64,000 bases of DNA from MADRE3 sp963718195 (GTDB taxonomy: Bacteria > Desulfobacterota > Desulfobulbia > Desulfobulbales > Desulfocapsaceae). The number at the start of each line of letters is the position of its first letter. Positions within the stretch are counted from its first letter, which is position 1. A model generated the notes under the pieces. That model saw only the letters and a program-made list of their open reading frames with translations, was not told where the DNA came from and made no database searches. The position numbers and the translations under genes are program-made. Positions 25,198 to 32,665 of this stretch are shown piece by piece. The stretch is from NCBI GenBank assembly GCA_963718195.1, contig CAVQYQ010000005.1:186001-250000 (forward strand). The letters are read 5' to 3'.

Positions 25198-26316
25198 TGT
25201 CCAACAACATTAATCTCACAGATATCTGTAAAGGAAAGGCTTACCAAATAGCCGGTTTTGTAAACAGATCATCAAATTATTCAGAAAAACTGCATAAAAT
25301 GGGTTTTGTAGAAGGCACACCCTTAGAACTCGCACCCGTGAAATTATCAGACCCAATAGTTTTCCAGATTCGGGGAAGTCGTATCGCTCTGCGTAAAAAA
25401 GAAGCTCAACTCATTCTGGTAAAGGATACTAACCATGCATACCATAGAAAAAGAGCTATTGCTGGGGTACCCAATTGCGGAAAGACAACTCTTTTTAACA
25501 GTCTAACTGGTTCCCGGGAAAAGGTAGGAAATTGGCCGGGTGTCACCGTTGAGAAAATCGAGGGCTAAGTTGCCCTGAAAGGAAGTAAGGTTGAACTTGT
25601 TGATCTTCCAGGGACATACAATCTCAGCCCGAATTCAGAAGACACAGAAAATAGCTGAACGCGTCATCCGTGAAGGAGAATATGATCTAGATTCTTAATG
25701 TTGTTGATGCTACTAACCTATATCGAGAAACCTCTTCCTCACAATGGATCTCGAAGACAGAACAAATCAGATAATTGTTTTGCTCAACATGGGGGACGTG
25801 GCTGAGCGTGAAGGTATTAATGTTGATGTAAAACGACTGAGCGAGGACCTGGGACTTCCAGTTATCCCATTAGTGGCTGTAGATAAGGCGAGTGTTGCAG
25901 GTGCTCTCAAGAAGATTGAGCAAACCGTCGGCAGCCTTCCAGCGCACGACACACATGTACAACGATCAGAGGTTATTGATAGCGTAAAAAGATTCAGTCA
26001 AATAGATTCGATTTGCGATCGATCTGTCAGCAGAGAAAAGGATGAAAATGAGAGCTTTACAAATAAAGTAGACAACATTGTCATGAATCGTTTTGCGGCA
26101 ATTCCCATATTCCTCGCTGCCATGTTCATCACCTTCTTGTTTGTCATTGGACTAGGGTCTGCCTTTATTGATTTCTTTGACATCATTGGCGGTCTTGTAT
26201 TCGTGGATATTCCCGGTACATTTCTCGAAAAAGCAGGGTCTCCTGCAACATTGCCATTTTGTATACGTAACAATCCTACATTTTTCTTCAGTTTAAGGTT
26301 ATTGCTGTCTCTATAA
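25198..26316 (+). pseudogene. feoA-feoB ferrous iron transport genes, frameshifted and truncated
   Basis: ATG 25198 begins a FeoA SH3-like protein (KLHKMGFVEGTPLELAPV, GSRIALRKKEA). FeoB starts around ATG 25434, and its G1 motif GVPNCGKTTLFN reads in the phase of FeoA because of a frame break, followed by GNWPGVTVEKIEG. The switch region (VELVDLPGTYNLSP) and the NMGD-type base-recognition motif (LNMGDVAEREGI) lie in other phases, with breaks near 25475, 25567 and 25650-25740. The membrane domain opens with NRFAAIPIFLAAMFITFLF but ends at 26316 after the first helices. The gate domains that form the Fe2+ pore are missing, so no functional transporter is encoded. Confidence 0.85.
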
Positions 26317-26447
26317 TCTGGGACGGCAGCCGTGGCGGTCTCAGTATTACTGTTTAGTGAGTTCACGTCTATTTGCATTATTCATATTAGTATTTAATGT
26401 AATACCTGCATGAATGGTGATATATTGCCATATCAACCTCATGTATA

Positions 26448-26496
26448 GGTGGTGCTGGTATATAGAACTCCCTTCCTATACTGGTACCACCTTTTT
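26448..26496 (+). terminator. Terminator-like hairpin downstream of feoAB remnant
   Basis: GGTGGTGCTGGTATA can pair imperfectly with TATACTGGTACCACC, and the stem is followed by TTTTT. It is likely the original terminator of the feo operon. The intervening FeoB C-terminus has been deleted. Confidence 0.5.
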
Positions 26497-26696
26497 CGCT
26501 CTCCATTGTCAACCGTGACAGCCTCAATCGTGAAGAAAAACAAACAGTATGTCTGTTTCTCTCCTATTTCCTATCCAGCCCCCCCTAACGCCTATTAATT
26601 GATAACTTCACCGAAACTAAGCTCAATCGTTCAGAAAATTTGTCTATTGGTTTTAGTGACAAAGATTGATACCATTGGCACTAAAGCCATCATGTT

Positions 26697-26972
26697 TTAT
26701 TTTGTTTTGAGAACAGCTTTTCTTGCCGAATACTCTTGCTCATTAATTTCACCTGAAGCAAATTTACCCCTCAGGATTTTTAATGCAGAATCATCTTGCT
26801 TTTCACTTTTCCATGAAAACAATGATTTGATAATGCTCACTGCCAGATAAGCAATTAGTATCCAGAACAATAGAGGAAAGATCCCACCCATGAACCATGA
26901 TCCATGTCCGAAGGATGGCCCAAATCCACAAAAAGAAGTGCCCCAATCTTGAAAGTTAAAACCCTGCATCAA
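26697..26972 (-). CDS. SHOCT-domain small membrane protein
   Basis: This 91-aa protein has one membrane helix (LLFWILIAYLAVSIIKSLF, about residues 34-52) and a C-terminal SHOCT motif (DSALKILRGKFASGEINEQEYSARKAVL). The N-terminus is rich in Gly, Phe and Trp. SHOCT modules are short helical oligomerisation tags on many small membrane proteins. The frame is intact and the gene is monocistronic. The function is unknown. Confidence 0.8.
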   Translation of the reverse strand: MMQGFNFQDWGTSFCGFGPSFGHGSWFMGGIFPLLFWILIAYLAVSIIKSLFSWKSEKQDDSALKILRGKFASGEINEQEYSARKAVLKTK

Positions 26973-27140
26973 TCATTCTCCTATCGCGATAGTATTTAGA
27001 CAAAACGTATTCCCTATAACATGCAAAATACACACCACAGAGTGGTAATATTTTAAGTTATTAACAGAACACTGAAATGACGTACTTATTTACATCATTA
27101 CAAATTTTATCTGTACAATAATGTTGGAAAGGGATGAGTT

Positions 27141-27177
27141 ATTATTACCCATAACATGACTCTGTATGGGTAATAAT
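27141..27177. repeat. Perfect 13-bp inverted repeat
   Basis: ATTATTACCCATA at 27141-27153 and TATGGGTAATAAT at 27165-27177 are exact inverted copies separated by 11 bases. No T-run follows. It could be an operator or recombination site rather than a terminator. Confidence 0.6.
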
Positions 27178-27301
27178 TATACAGTTTCACGTTAAAGATT
27201 ATGGGCATGTACATTTATTGCAGTCATGTGATACTAAACTCCTGGGGTATATACTTAATCAAGGCATTTTCGCCTATAATCCTATCAACAGGAGGTGTAT
27301 C

Positions 27302-27382
27302 ATGAGAGTCTCACAAGCAATCGATTTTCATCTTCAGTATCATCAGGCCAATTCCAAAAAAAAATACCATCAAAACCTGTGA
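27302..27382 (+). pseudogene. N-terminal remnant of a tyrosine recombinase
   Basis: A strong ribosome site (AGGAGGTGTATC) precedes ATG 27302. The peptide RVSQAIDFHLQYHQANSKKK matches the usual start of XerD-like integrases (SAM-like core-binding domain), then stops after 26 residues. The C-terminal pieces lie at 27668-28100, with the core deleted. Confidence 0.55.
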
Positions 27383-27667
27383 GTTCGTTCTATTGTTGAT
27401 GCTTAACAACAGGAAGAAGGTACACAACACTGCAAATTATAAAAATCAGAAAAAACTACTTTTGTAAGCCACCGTAACGATCTTAAGATTGGATTACTTT
27501 AATCCTAAAAATACCAGATGCTTAAAGGTTACAACTCTTCTGGCTTCAAGGGTAAGCTCCTCACCACCTTGTACTGCTGAGCGTTTACCATATTCTTGTG
27601 CCGATACTGCTGGCCATATCGTCTGAAGATATCTGCGATCTCTGGTGATTTTCTTTGATCGTTCATC

Positions 27668-27864
27668 TTATCCCTCCTTCTGCTCGTCCATCAGATCGAG
27701 AGGACTCTTGAGCTCGACGTACCGAGCTGGAACGAGATGCAGATAGATCGTTGTTGTTTCTATGGAGTTATGGCCAAGCAGTTGGCTGATGGTATAGAGA
27801 TCGCAGCCCTTATAGAGCAGGTGGGTGGCGAAACTGTGACGCTTATGGGGAGCTCCCCATAAGC
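27668..27864 (-). pseudogene. C-terminal remnant of a XerC/D-like tyrosine recombinase
   Basis: Reading leftward from the palindrome, APHKRHSFATHLLYKG, then LYTISQLLGHNSIETTTIYLH and a tail ending EQKEG is the catalytic end of a tyrosine recombinase. It holds the RH pair and the nucleophile Tyr in TTIYLH. The N-terminal and core parts are absent on this strand. The usual Leu between HK and RH is missing. The fragment starts exactly at the 26-bp palindrome at 27840-27865. Confidence 0.75.
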
Positions 27865-27865
27865 G
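27840..27865. repeat. Perfect 26-bp palindrome joining two recombinase fragments
   Basis: The 26 bases centred on GGGGAGCTCCCC are an exact palindrome. Each arm encodes the same tail of WGAPHKR, in opposite directions, and leads into a different recombinase C-terminus. Confidence 0.85.
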
Positions 27866-28100
27866 GCACTCATTTGCAAGTATAATGATCCAGGCAGGCA
27901 CGAACCTCGTTTATTTGAGGGATCAGCTAGGCCACTCATCCGTCAAAATTACAGGCGATATTTACGGTCATTTACTAAAAGGTAACGGTGAGAAACCAGT
28001 CGATTTTCTCGACAATGCTTTGCACCAATCTGCACCCTATCCGCACCCAACCCCCCTCCAAACGAAAAAAGCAGCTACGAAAAGTCTCGTAAGTGCTTGA
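27843..28100 (+). pseudogene. C-terminal remnant of a phage-type integrase next to tRNA-Glu
   Basis: Reading rightward from the palindrome, HKRHSFASIMIQAG is followed by VYLRDQLGHSSVKITGDIYGHLL and a tail ending TKSLVSA. This is the catalytic C-terminus of a phage-like integrase, with the RH pair and the nucleophile Tyr in GDIYGH. The rest of the gene is missing. It ends 8 nt before the 3' end of tRNA-Glu, the usual place for an integrase beside its attachment site. Confidence 0.8.
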
Positions 28101-28108
28101 TATCATTT

Positions 28109-28184
28109 TGGTGACCCCAAGGGGACTCGAACCCCTGTTCCCGGCGTGAGAGGCCGGTGTCCTAGGCCACTAGACGATGGGGCC
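28109..28184 (-). tRNA. tRNA-Glu (CUC)
   Basis: The minus strand from 28184 gives a 7-bp acceptor stem GGCCCCA with TGGGGTC (one G-U pair). The anticodon stem is CCGGC/GCCGG around loop CTCTCAC, so the anticodon is CUC (Glu). The T-loop GTTCGAGTC is standard, and the CCA end is encoded. The 3' end points toward the recombinase fragments, so the tRNA may be the integration site of the decayed region. Confidence 0.95.
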
Positions 28185-28321
28185 ATGAAGGAAGCAAACG
28201 TACTGTATGACAGGGACGGTGTCAAGAAATAACTCTTGCCTGTTTGGATTTGTCACGAGCGTTTTACGGGCACGCCCTTACCAGGTGTCAGCTACACTCG
28301 AAAAAAATGAATGTTCGATGC

Positions 28322-29278
28322 TTACTTTTCCAGATACTCTCTTGAAAACAAGTCAACCTTTTCCTCGACCATGCGCTTCCGCTGAGAGGTGAGAAACAAT
28401 CGATAAAGTTTCTCCTTCATGTCGACCGGTCGACCGACAATTTTCTCTTCAATCAATGAAAGTGCTTCTATGGATTTATCGCAAACCGGGTAGCCTTTCT
28501 CATCGAGTGGAACGGTAGAGTCATAACAAACTTTGGAGATATTGTTTATATCTACCAGGCAAACCTCACCATTTGATGTGATGATCAGATTGCCAATTCC
28601 AGCTAGATCTGGAATATGGCCGGAATGGTCTATCATGCGCTTACATCTGTCGATAAAATAGGAACCTTTTTTTCTGGCATCAGCGACCCACTCGTCTCTG
28701 GTCAAAGATATTGTTACTCCCTGTTCACGCATCTTGGTATATATCACCGGAAGGAGCGTTGCCGCGTCAAGAATAGTCCACGGGTCTATTAGCTCCCCGG
28801 CAACGTATTCCTGAAAACCGCAAAGCATCATTTCAGACCCATGAGATCCGTGGTATTCAACAATGCATTCAGTGGAGTGAGCCACAAAGTCCGGCGCCAA
28901 ATATTCACTGACTATTTTGACTCGCTCAATTTCTGTCCAAGCGTCCTCCAGGGTTGCCAATCGGGTGCGGAAAATACGAAACATGTTTGCGGGCACAGCT
29001 CTGGGAAACTGTCGTACTCCATCGATTACAGTTCCACTATTTTCCGTGGCCACATCGGCAGGGTGCAGAACCTCCATAACATGCGATCGCAGTCCCTGAC
29101 GGTAGTGTCTTCTGAATACATACGGTGGGGATGAGATAACAAAATTCAATGCGATGACATCTGAATGGCAGATGGCAGCTTTATCTCTTATATCTTCAGG
29201 CATCAAGCTGTTTACCTTGAATTGATGAGTGGACTGCAACAGGGTAATGTTCCGTATTATTACTTTATTATACCGCAA
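28322..29278 (-). CDS. Protein-kinase-like fold hypothetical protein
   Basis: This is a 318-aa soluble protein. The segment GIGNLIITSNGEVCLVDINNIS resembles the catalytic-loop Asn and metal-binding Asp of kinase-like (aminoglycoside phosphotransferase or lipopolysaccharide kinase) folds. FGCFQEYVAGEL-like sequence upstream (CGFQEYVAGELIDPWT) resembles the hinge. The usual HxD of the catalytic loop is not obvious; HIPDLAGIGN may substitute. The start is uncertain: TTG 29278 has a GAGG upstream, and ATG 29203 is an alternative. The gene is intact and is the first core-type gene right of tRNA-Glu. The substrate is unknown. Confidence 0.75.
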   Translation of the reverse strand: MRYNKVIIRNITLLQSTHQFKVNSLMPEDIRDKAAICHSDVIALNFVISSPPYVFRRHYRQGLRSHVMEVLHPADVATENSGTVIDGVRQFPRAVPANMFRIFRTRLATLEDAWTEIERVKIVSEYLAPDFVAHSTECIVEYHGSHGSEMMLCGFQEYVAGELIDPWTILDAATLLPVIYTKMREQGVTISLTRDEWVADARKKGSYFIDRCKRMIDHSGHIPDLAGIGNLIITSNGEVCLVDINNISKVCYDSTVPLDEKGYPVCDKSIEALSLIEEKIVGRPVDMKEKLYRLFLTSQRKRMVEEKVDLFSREYLEK

Positions 29279-29519
29279 ACCTCAAACCCAGGTGATGGAC
29301 AGCTCTAATCGACGGTCAAGCATCCCGTTGCCAAACGGTTGTGAAGGTAATTATTAAATCTCATTTCAGGAAATAGAAGTATCGCATTGTAAATTGATTT
29401 GCAGTTTCTTTCTCGGGAATTATCTTTTTTCGAAGATGGTGATCTTTGCCATCAAGTTCTTTTTTTGAAAATTAATGTTCTGGTTTTTTAAAAGCCACAA
29501 GAATTGGGAGGTGATACTC

Positions 29520-29795
29520 ATGGGAAAAGAGCAGGTACTTTTTAAAACTGAAGAGAAGATGAGCTCAAAGGAAGCGGCAAGCCTTTTACGTACGATTGCC
29601 AATAAACTTGAAAAGGGAACGGTAACCCTTGCTCAAGGGAAAAATGAGACTGTGTTGAAGATTCCTGATCGTGTCGAAGTGGAAATAAAGGCCGAAAAAG
29701 AAACTGGACGAAGGAAAACCACAAAAAAACTTGAGGTCGAGATAGAGTGGGTTGTTGGTGACCGTAAGAAATCATCGGCTATGGAAATCAGATAA
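29520..29795 (+). CDS. Amphi-Trp domain protein
   Basis: This 91-aa protein is of the amphi-Trp domain type: VLFKTEEKMSSKEAASLLRT, then KLEKGTVTLAQG and the closing LEVEIEWVVGD. ATG 29520 follows GGGAGGTGATACTC, a strong ribosome site, which makes it the preferred start over an upstream in-frame codon at 29475. The role of this domain is not established. It is a small cytosolic protein, probably monocistronic. Confidence 0.85.
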   Translation: MGKEQVLFKTEEKMSSKEAASLLRTIANKLEKGTVTLAQGKNETVLKIPDRVEVEIKAEKETGRRKTTKKLEVEIEWVVGDRKKSSAMEIR

Positions 29796-29943
29796 GATCA
29801 GATTTCCCTGATCCGTACGACAGCAGATTACATTGTTGCCTTGACACCTCCCGCACAGTTAATTAATCTTGTACGCTGTAATGCAGGGGAGAAAGAACAT
29901 GATTTGTCAGGCCCCATCGAAGCGTATTGATATCTGAGCCACG
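29796..29943. other. Spacer before the dispersed repeat
   Basis: There is no gene or clear terminator. The stretch leads into the dispersed repeat at 29944. Confidence 0.4.
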
Positions 29944-30075
29944 TGCAAAACGCCCTTTTCGCTTAACCTCTGCGTTATGCTTAAATTTTTATCCTCGGAA
30001 TATCAACGATGCCTGCGGTAAAAATTTTTCGTATGCCTTGACGCTGAACGAAAATCATCATTTTGTAAAAGGCTC
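29944..30075. repeat. Dispersed intergenic repeat, copy A
   Basis: This element of about 130 bp shares the core CGGAATATCAACGATGCCTG and most flanking bases with the element at 56126-56256. It ends in TTTTGTAAAAGGCTCA. Its left arm has diverged (GCAAAACGCCCTTTTCGCTTAA), so the terminal inverted repeat is weaker than in copy B. Confidence 0.85.
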
Positions 30076-30127
30076 ATCTTTAAATTAAATTTTAAATCGC
30101 CTGGCCTTATGAATCTCTATTTTACGT

Positions 30128-30640
30128 ATGCCGCCACCGTGCATGATTAATCCAGGGAAAATAGAAAAAAACTGTTGTTTTGGCAGAAAGGGTCTGCTGT
30201 TTTACTTGACGATTCTCGTCAGCATTGTGACGCTTCCTTACGGAACTGCCTATGCTAAAGAATACTCAATTCACATACAGTTTCATTACAGTACCAATGC
30301 AGTGCCTGGTAAACAGGTTGTCGGATATAATCTCTACAAGGACGGTACTGAAGTCTGCAACACGGGCTATACAAGGAATGAAATCCAAGACTTTGAATGC
30401 AGCTTCGAAAGTCCCGGCGGAGATTTTTCATTTACCTTAACCGCACTTTTTGATGATGAAACAGAAAGTCCTCATTCTGCACCGTTTTCTCTTTTGCTTG
30501 TTGATGAATCGATGGTCGTAAAAGGACTCCAGGTACTCAGCGGGCAGAGTCCTGAAAGTCCGGCCGCAATTGGCTCACAGTCTGGCGGAAGCCAGGTTGA
30601 TATGGCCGATGTTATCAATATGTTAAGGGAAATGCCCTGA
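30128..30640 (+). CDS. Exported Ig-like/FnIII-like protein with dockerin-like tail
   Basis: This 170-aa protein has a cytosolic start, a signal-anchor near residues 21-40 (GLLFYLTILVSIVTLPYG), and a beta-sandwich resembling a fibronectin type III fold (VVGYNLYKDGTEVCNTGY, FSFTLTALFDDETES). The tail GLQVLSGQSPES, then VDMADVINMLREM resembles the helix pair that often closes dockerin-like modules, but the calcium-loop Asp/Asn residues are sparse. The likely location is the periplasm or cell surface. It is bracketed by repeat motifs at 30061 and 30645. The precise function is unknown. Confidence 0.7.
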   Translation: MPPPCMINPGKIEKNCCFGRKGLLFYLTILVSIVTLPYGTAYAKEYSIHIQFHYSTNAVPGKQVVGYNLYKDGTEVCNTGYTRNEIQDFECSFESPGGDFSFTLTALFDDETESPHSAPFSLLLVDESMVVKGLQVLSGQSPESPAAIGSQSGGSQVDMADVINMLREMP

Positions 30641-30644
30641 CGCG

Positions 30645-30660
30645 TTTTGCAAAAGGCTCA
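30645..30660 (+). repeat. TTTTGCAAAAGGCTCA end motif
   Basis: This exact copy of the dispersed repeat's end motif lies five bases after a stop codon. Related copies occur at 30061, 45446, 56241 and 57206, each just beyond a gene end. Confidence 0.7.
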
Positions 30661-30718
30661 TTAGTTAATTCTATTGTTCTTTGAGCCAGCAGAGAAATTA
30701 TCGGAATAACGCTTAGGG

Positions 30719-32242
30719 TTACCTGCCAAAGCGTTCAGTTATCTCCTTCAGCCATTGTGCTCGCTCACTGGTCAGAGACTCTGGAGCGCATCGCCATTTC
30801 CAGTTCCCGTTGGGAACTCCCGGCGTATTCATTCGACAATCGCTACCAAACCCGAGCAGGTCCTGTAATGGCACTATTGCCAGATTCGCCGTTGAGGAAA
30901 GAATTAGATAGATAAAATCCTCATGTATTGGTGAGTTGTCATGCAACTCTCTGTTGGCTAGTTTTTTTATGGTCCGTCTGGTTTGATCGCTCAGTTCTTC
31001 AGACAGGAACCAGCCGAGCGTCGTATCATTATCATGTGTTCCGGTATATGCGACGCAGTGTGGGGTAGAGAAATTGTGAGGAAGAAACGGGTTGTCGGAG
31101 GTATCATCAAATGCAAACTGCAGTACTTTCATGCCAGGAAAACCTGATTGATCTCTTAATTTTATGACCCGTTCAGTGATCTCTCCCAAATCTTCAGCAA
31201 TGATGTCTAACTGTCCAAGTCTTTGACGGATTTTTTTGAAAAAAGATACCCCTGGTCCTTTTACCCATGATCCATTGATTGCAGTTTTTTCCTGTTCAGG
31301 GATAGCCCAATAGGATTCAAAGGCTCGAAAATGATCGATTCGAGCAACATCGACGAGCTCAAAGACGGCCTTGAACCGGTTGGTCCACCAGTCCAGCAAG
31401 CCCTCCTGTATCACTGAATTTTTACTGTTCCAACGATATAGTGGATTGCCCCAGCGTTGTCCTGTTTCGCTGAAATAATCAGGAGGCACGCCAGAAACAC
31501 GTGTGGGTTGAAACGTCTCGGGGTCAATTTCAAAGAGTTTTTGATTGGACCAGACGTCGGCACTGTCAAGCCCTATATAGATAGGGATATCGCCCATAAG
31601 CTTAATTTTTTTACCTGCCGCGTATTTCTTCAGTTCTGACCATTGTGAATGGAAAATAAATTGCTCAAACAGATAAAAAGAATACAGATTGTTGTGCTGT
31701 TTCCTGGCAGTCTGAAGCGAGGTTTGTGAGCGCTCTGCTAATTTACGAGGCCATTGATACCAGGGTTTTCCCCTGTTGACCGATTTTAGGGTCATGAACA
31801 GGGCATAATCGTCGAGCCAATCAGTTTGCTGGCAGAACAGCTGGTAATTTTTTTCCGGGGACTGCAGAAACCGCTTGAAGGCGAGATTGAGAATTTTGAA
31901 TTTATAATCAGTTACCGCCTGAAAATTTGTGAGATATGGAGAGAATGTATCTGGAGGTACCAGCTCTGAGTTATTAATCAATCGTTTATCCACAAGCAGC
32001 TCAGGTGAAATAAGCAGTGGAGATCCGGCAAATGCGGAACTGCTCATATATGGTGAGCTGTCAAAAATGAGATTGGTGGGGCCGGTTGGCAGAATCTGCC
32101 AGTACTTTTGCCCTGATTCAGATAAAAAATCTATAAAGACACGGGCTGCATGGCCGATATCGCCTATCCCGTGTGGTGATGGCAGAGAGGTGATGTGTGC
32201 AAGGAGTCCGCTTGCTCTTTTTTGTGTTGATAAACTGGTCAT
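30719..32242 (-). CDS. malQ: 4-alpha-glucanotransferase (amylomaltase)
   Basis: This 507-aa glycoside hydrolase family 77 enzyme moves alpha-1,4-glucan segments between maltodextrins during glycogen or maltose metabolism. The N-terminus GLLAHITSLPSPHGIGDIG is typical. The catalytic residues lie in VDVARIDHFRAFESYWAIP (nucleophile Asp), IAEDLGEITERV (acid/base Glu) and YTGTHDNDTTLGWF (third Asp). The length matches the family. The start ATG at 32242 is good. It is monocistronic and divergent from rpoD. No maltose transporter or phosphorylase is nearby. Confidence 0.95.
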   Translation of the reverse strand: MTSLSTQKRASGLLAHITSLPSPHGIGDIGHAARVFIDFLSESGQKYWQILPTGPTNLIFDSSPYMSSSAFAGSPLLISPELLVDKRLINNSELVPPDTFSPYLTNFQAVTDYKFKILNLAFKRFLQSPEKNYQLFCQQTDWLDDYALFMTLKSVNRGKPWYQWPRKLAERSQTSLQTARKQHNNLYSFYLFEQFIFHSQWSELKKYAAGKKIKLMGDIPIYIGLDSADVWSNQKLFEIDPETFQPTRVSGVPPDYFSETGQRWGNPLYRWNSKNSVIQEGLLDWWTNRFKAVFELVDVARIDHFRAFESYWAIPEQEKTAINGSWVKGPGVSFFKKIRQRLGQLDIIAEDLGEITERVIKLRDQSGFPGMKVLQFAFDDTSDNPFLPHNFSTPHCVAYTGTHDNDTTLGWFLSEELSDQTRRTIKKLANRELHDNSPIHEDFIYLILSSTANLAIVPLQDLLGFGSDCRMNTPGVPNGNWKWRCAPESLTSERAQWLKEITERFGR

Positions 32243-32326
32243 TTAAGAAATATGCCTTATGTTTTTGTTGATTAAATAGCTATTGATAAGTGGTATGAAC
32301 TATTTGCGATAAATAAACTCGCTTCC

Positions 32327-32354
32327 TTGTATATGAACAAATTGATGCTATAAT
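32327..32354 (+). promoter_or_regulatory. Predicted sigma-70 promoter
   Basis: A perfect -10 TATAAT (32349-32354) stands 16 bases after a -35-like TTGTAT (32327-32332). An inverted pair TTGAT-N9-ATCAA (32342-32360) overlaps the -10, as an operator would. Transcription would begin about 32361. Confidence 0.55.
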
Positions 32355-32373
32355 TATCAATAAGTTTAGGTGT

Positions 32374-32411
32374 GCCCGGCCTGCTAATCAAGGTGTGCCG
32401 GGCGGTTTTTT
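32374..32411 (+). terminator. Rho-independent terminator close behind a promoter
   Basis: GCCCGGC (32374-32380) pairs with GCCGGGC (32397-32403), followed by GG and six T. It lies only about 15-50 bases past the predicted start site, so the transcript would be about 50 nt. No gene on this strand ends upstream, which suggests a leader attenuator for rpoD or a very small RNA. Confidence 0.75.
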
Positions 32412-32665
32412 GTGAAAAAAATAAACGATTTTATGCAGTAAAGTGTTTTTTATATATACTTGCATTATAGAGATAAATGTTGTATTTTGACAGGTTTGCA
32501 CGAAACATTAATTTACGGCAGTCAACAGTTTCTGCTGATAATAAATTATATTTGAATTTAAACCATATTATTTCATCCGCTCAACTCCTGTATTTTCCTG
32601 TTTCAACAGGGTGCAAGAGATGTGTGTGAAATACCCTTCCAACTGAGCAATGGAGATAGTTCCCT

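Noticed and set aside
28113..28184. Possible CRISPR or phage att repeat around the tRNA
   Set aside because: The structure is a normal tRNA with a full acceptor stem and anticodon. I saw no second copy of its 3' end inside the window.
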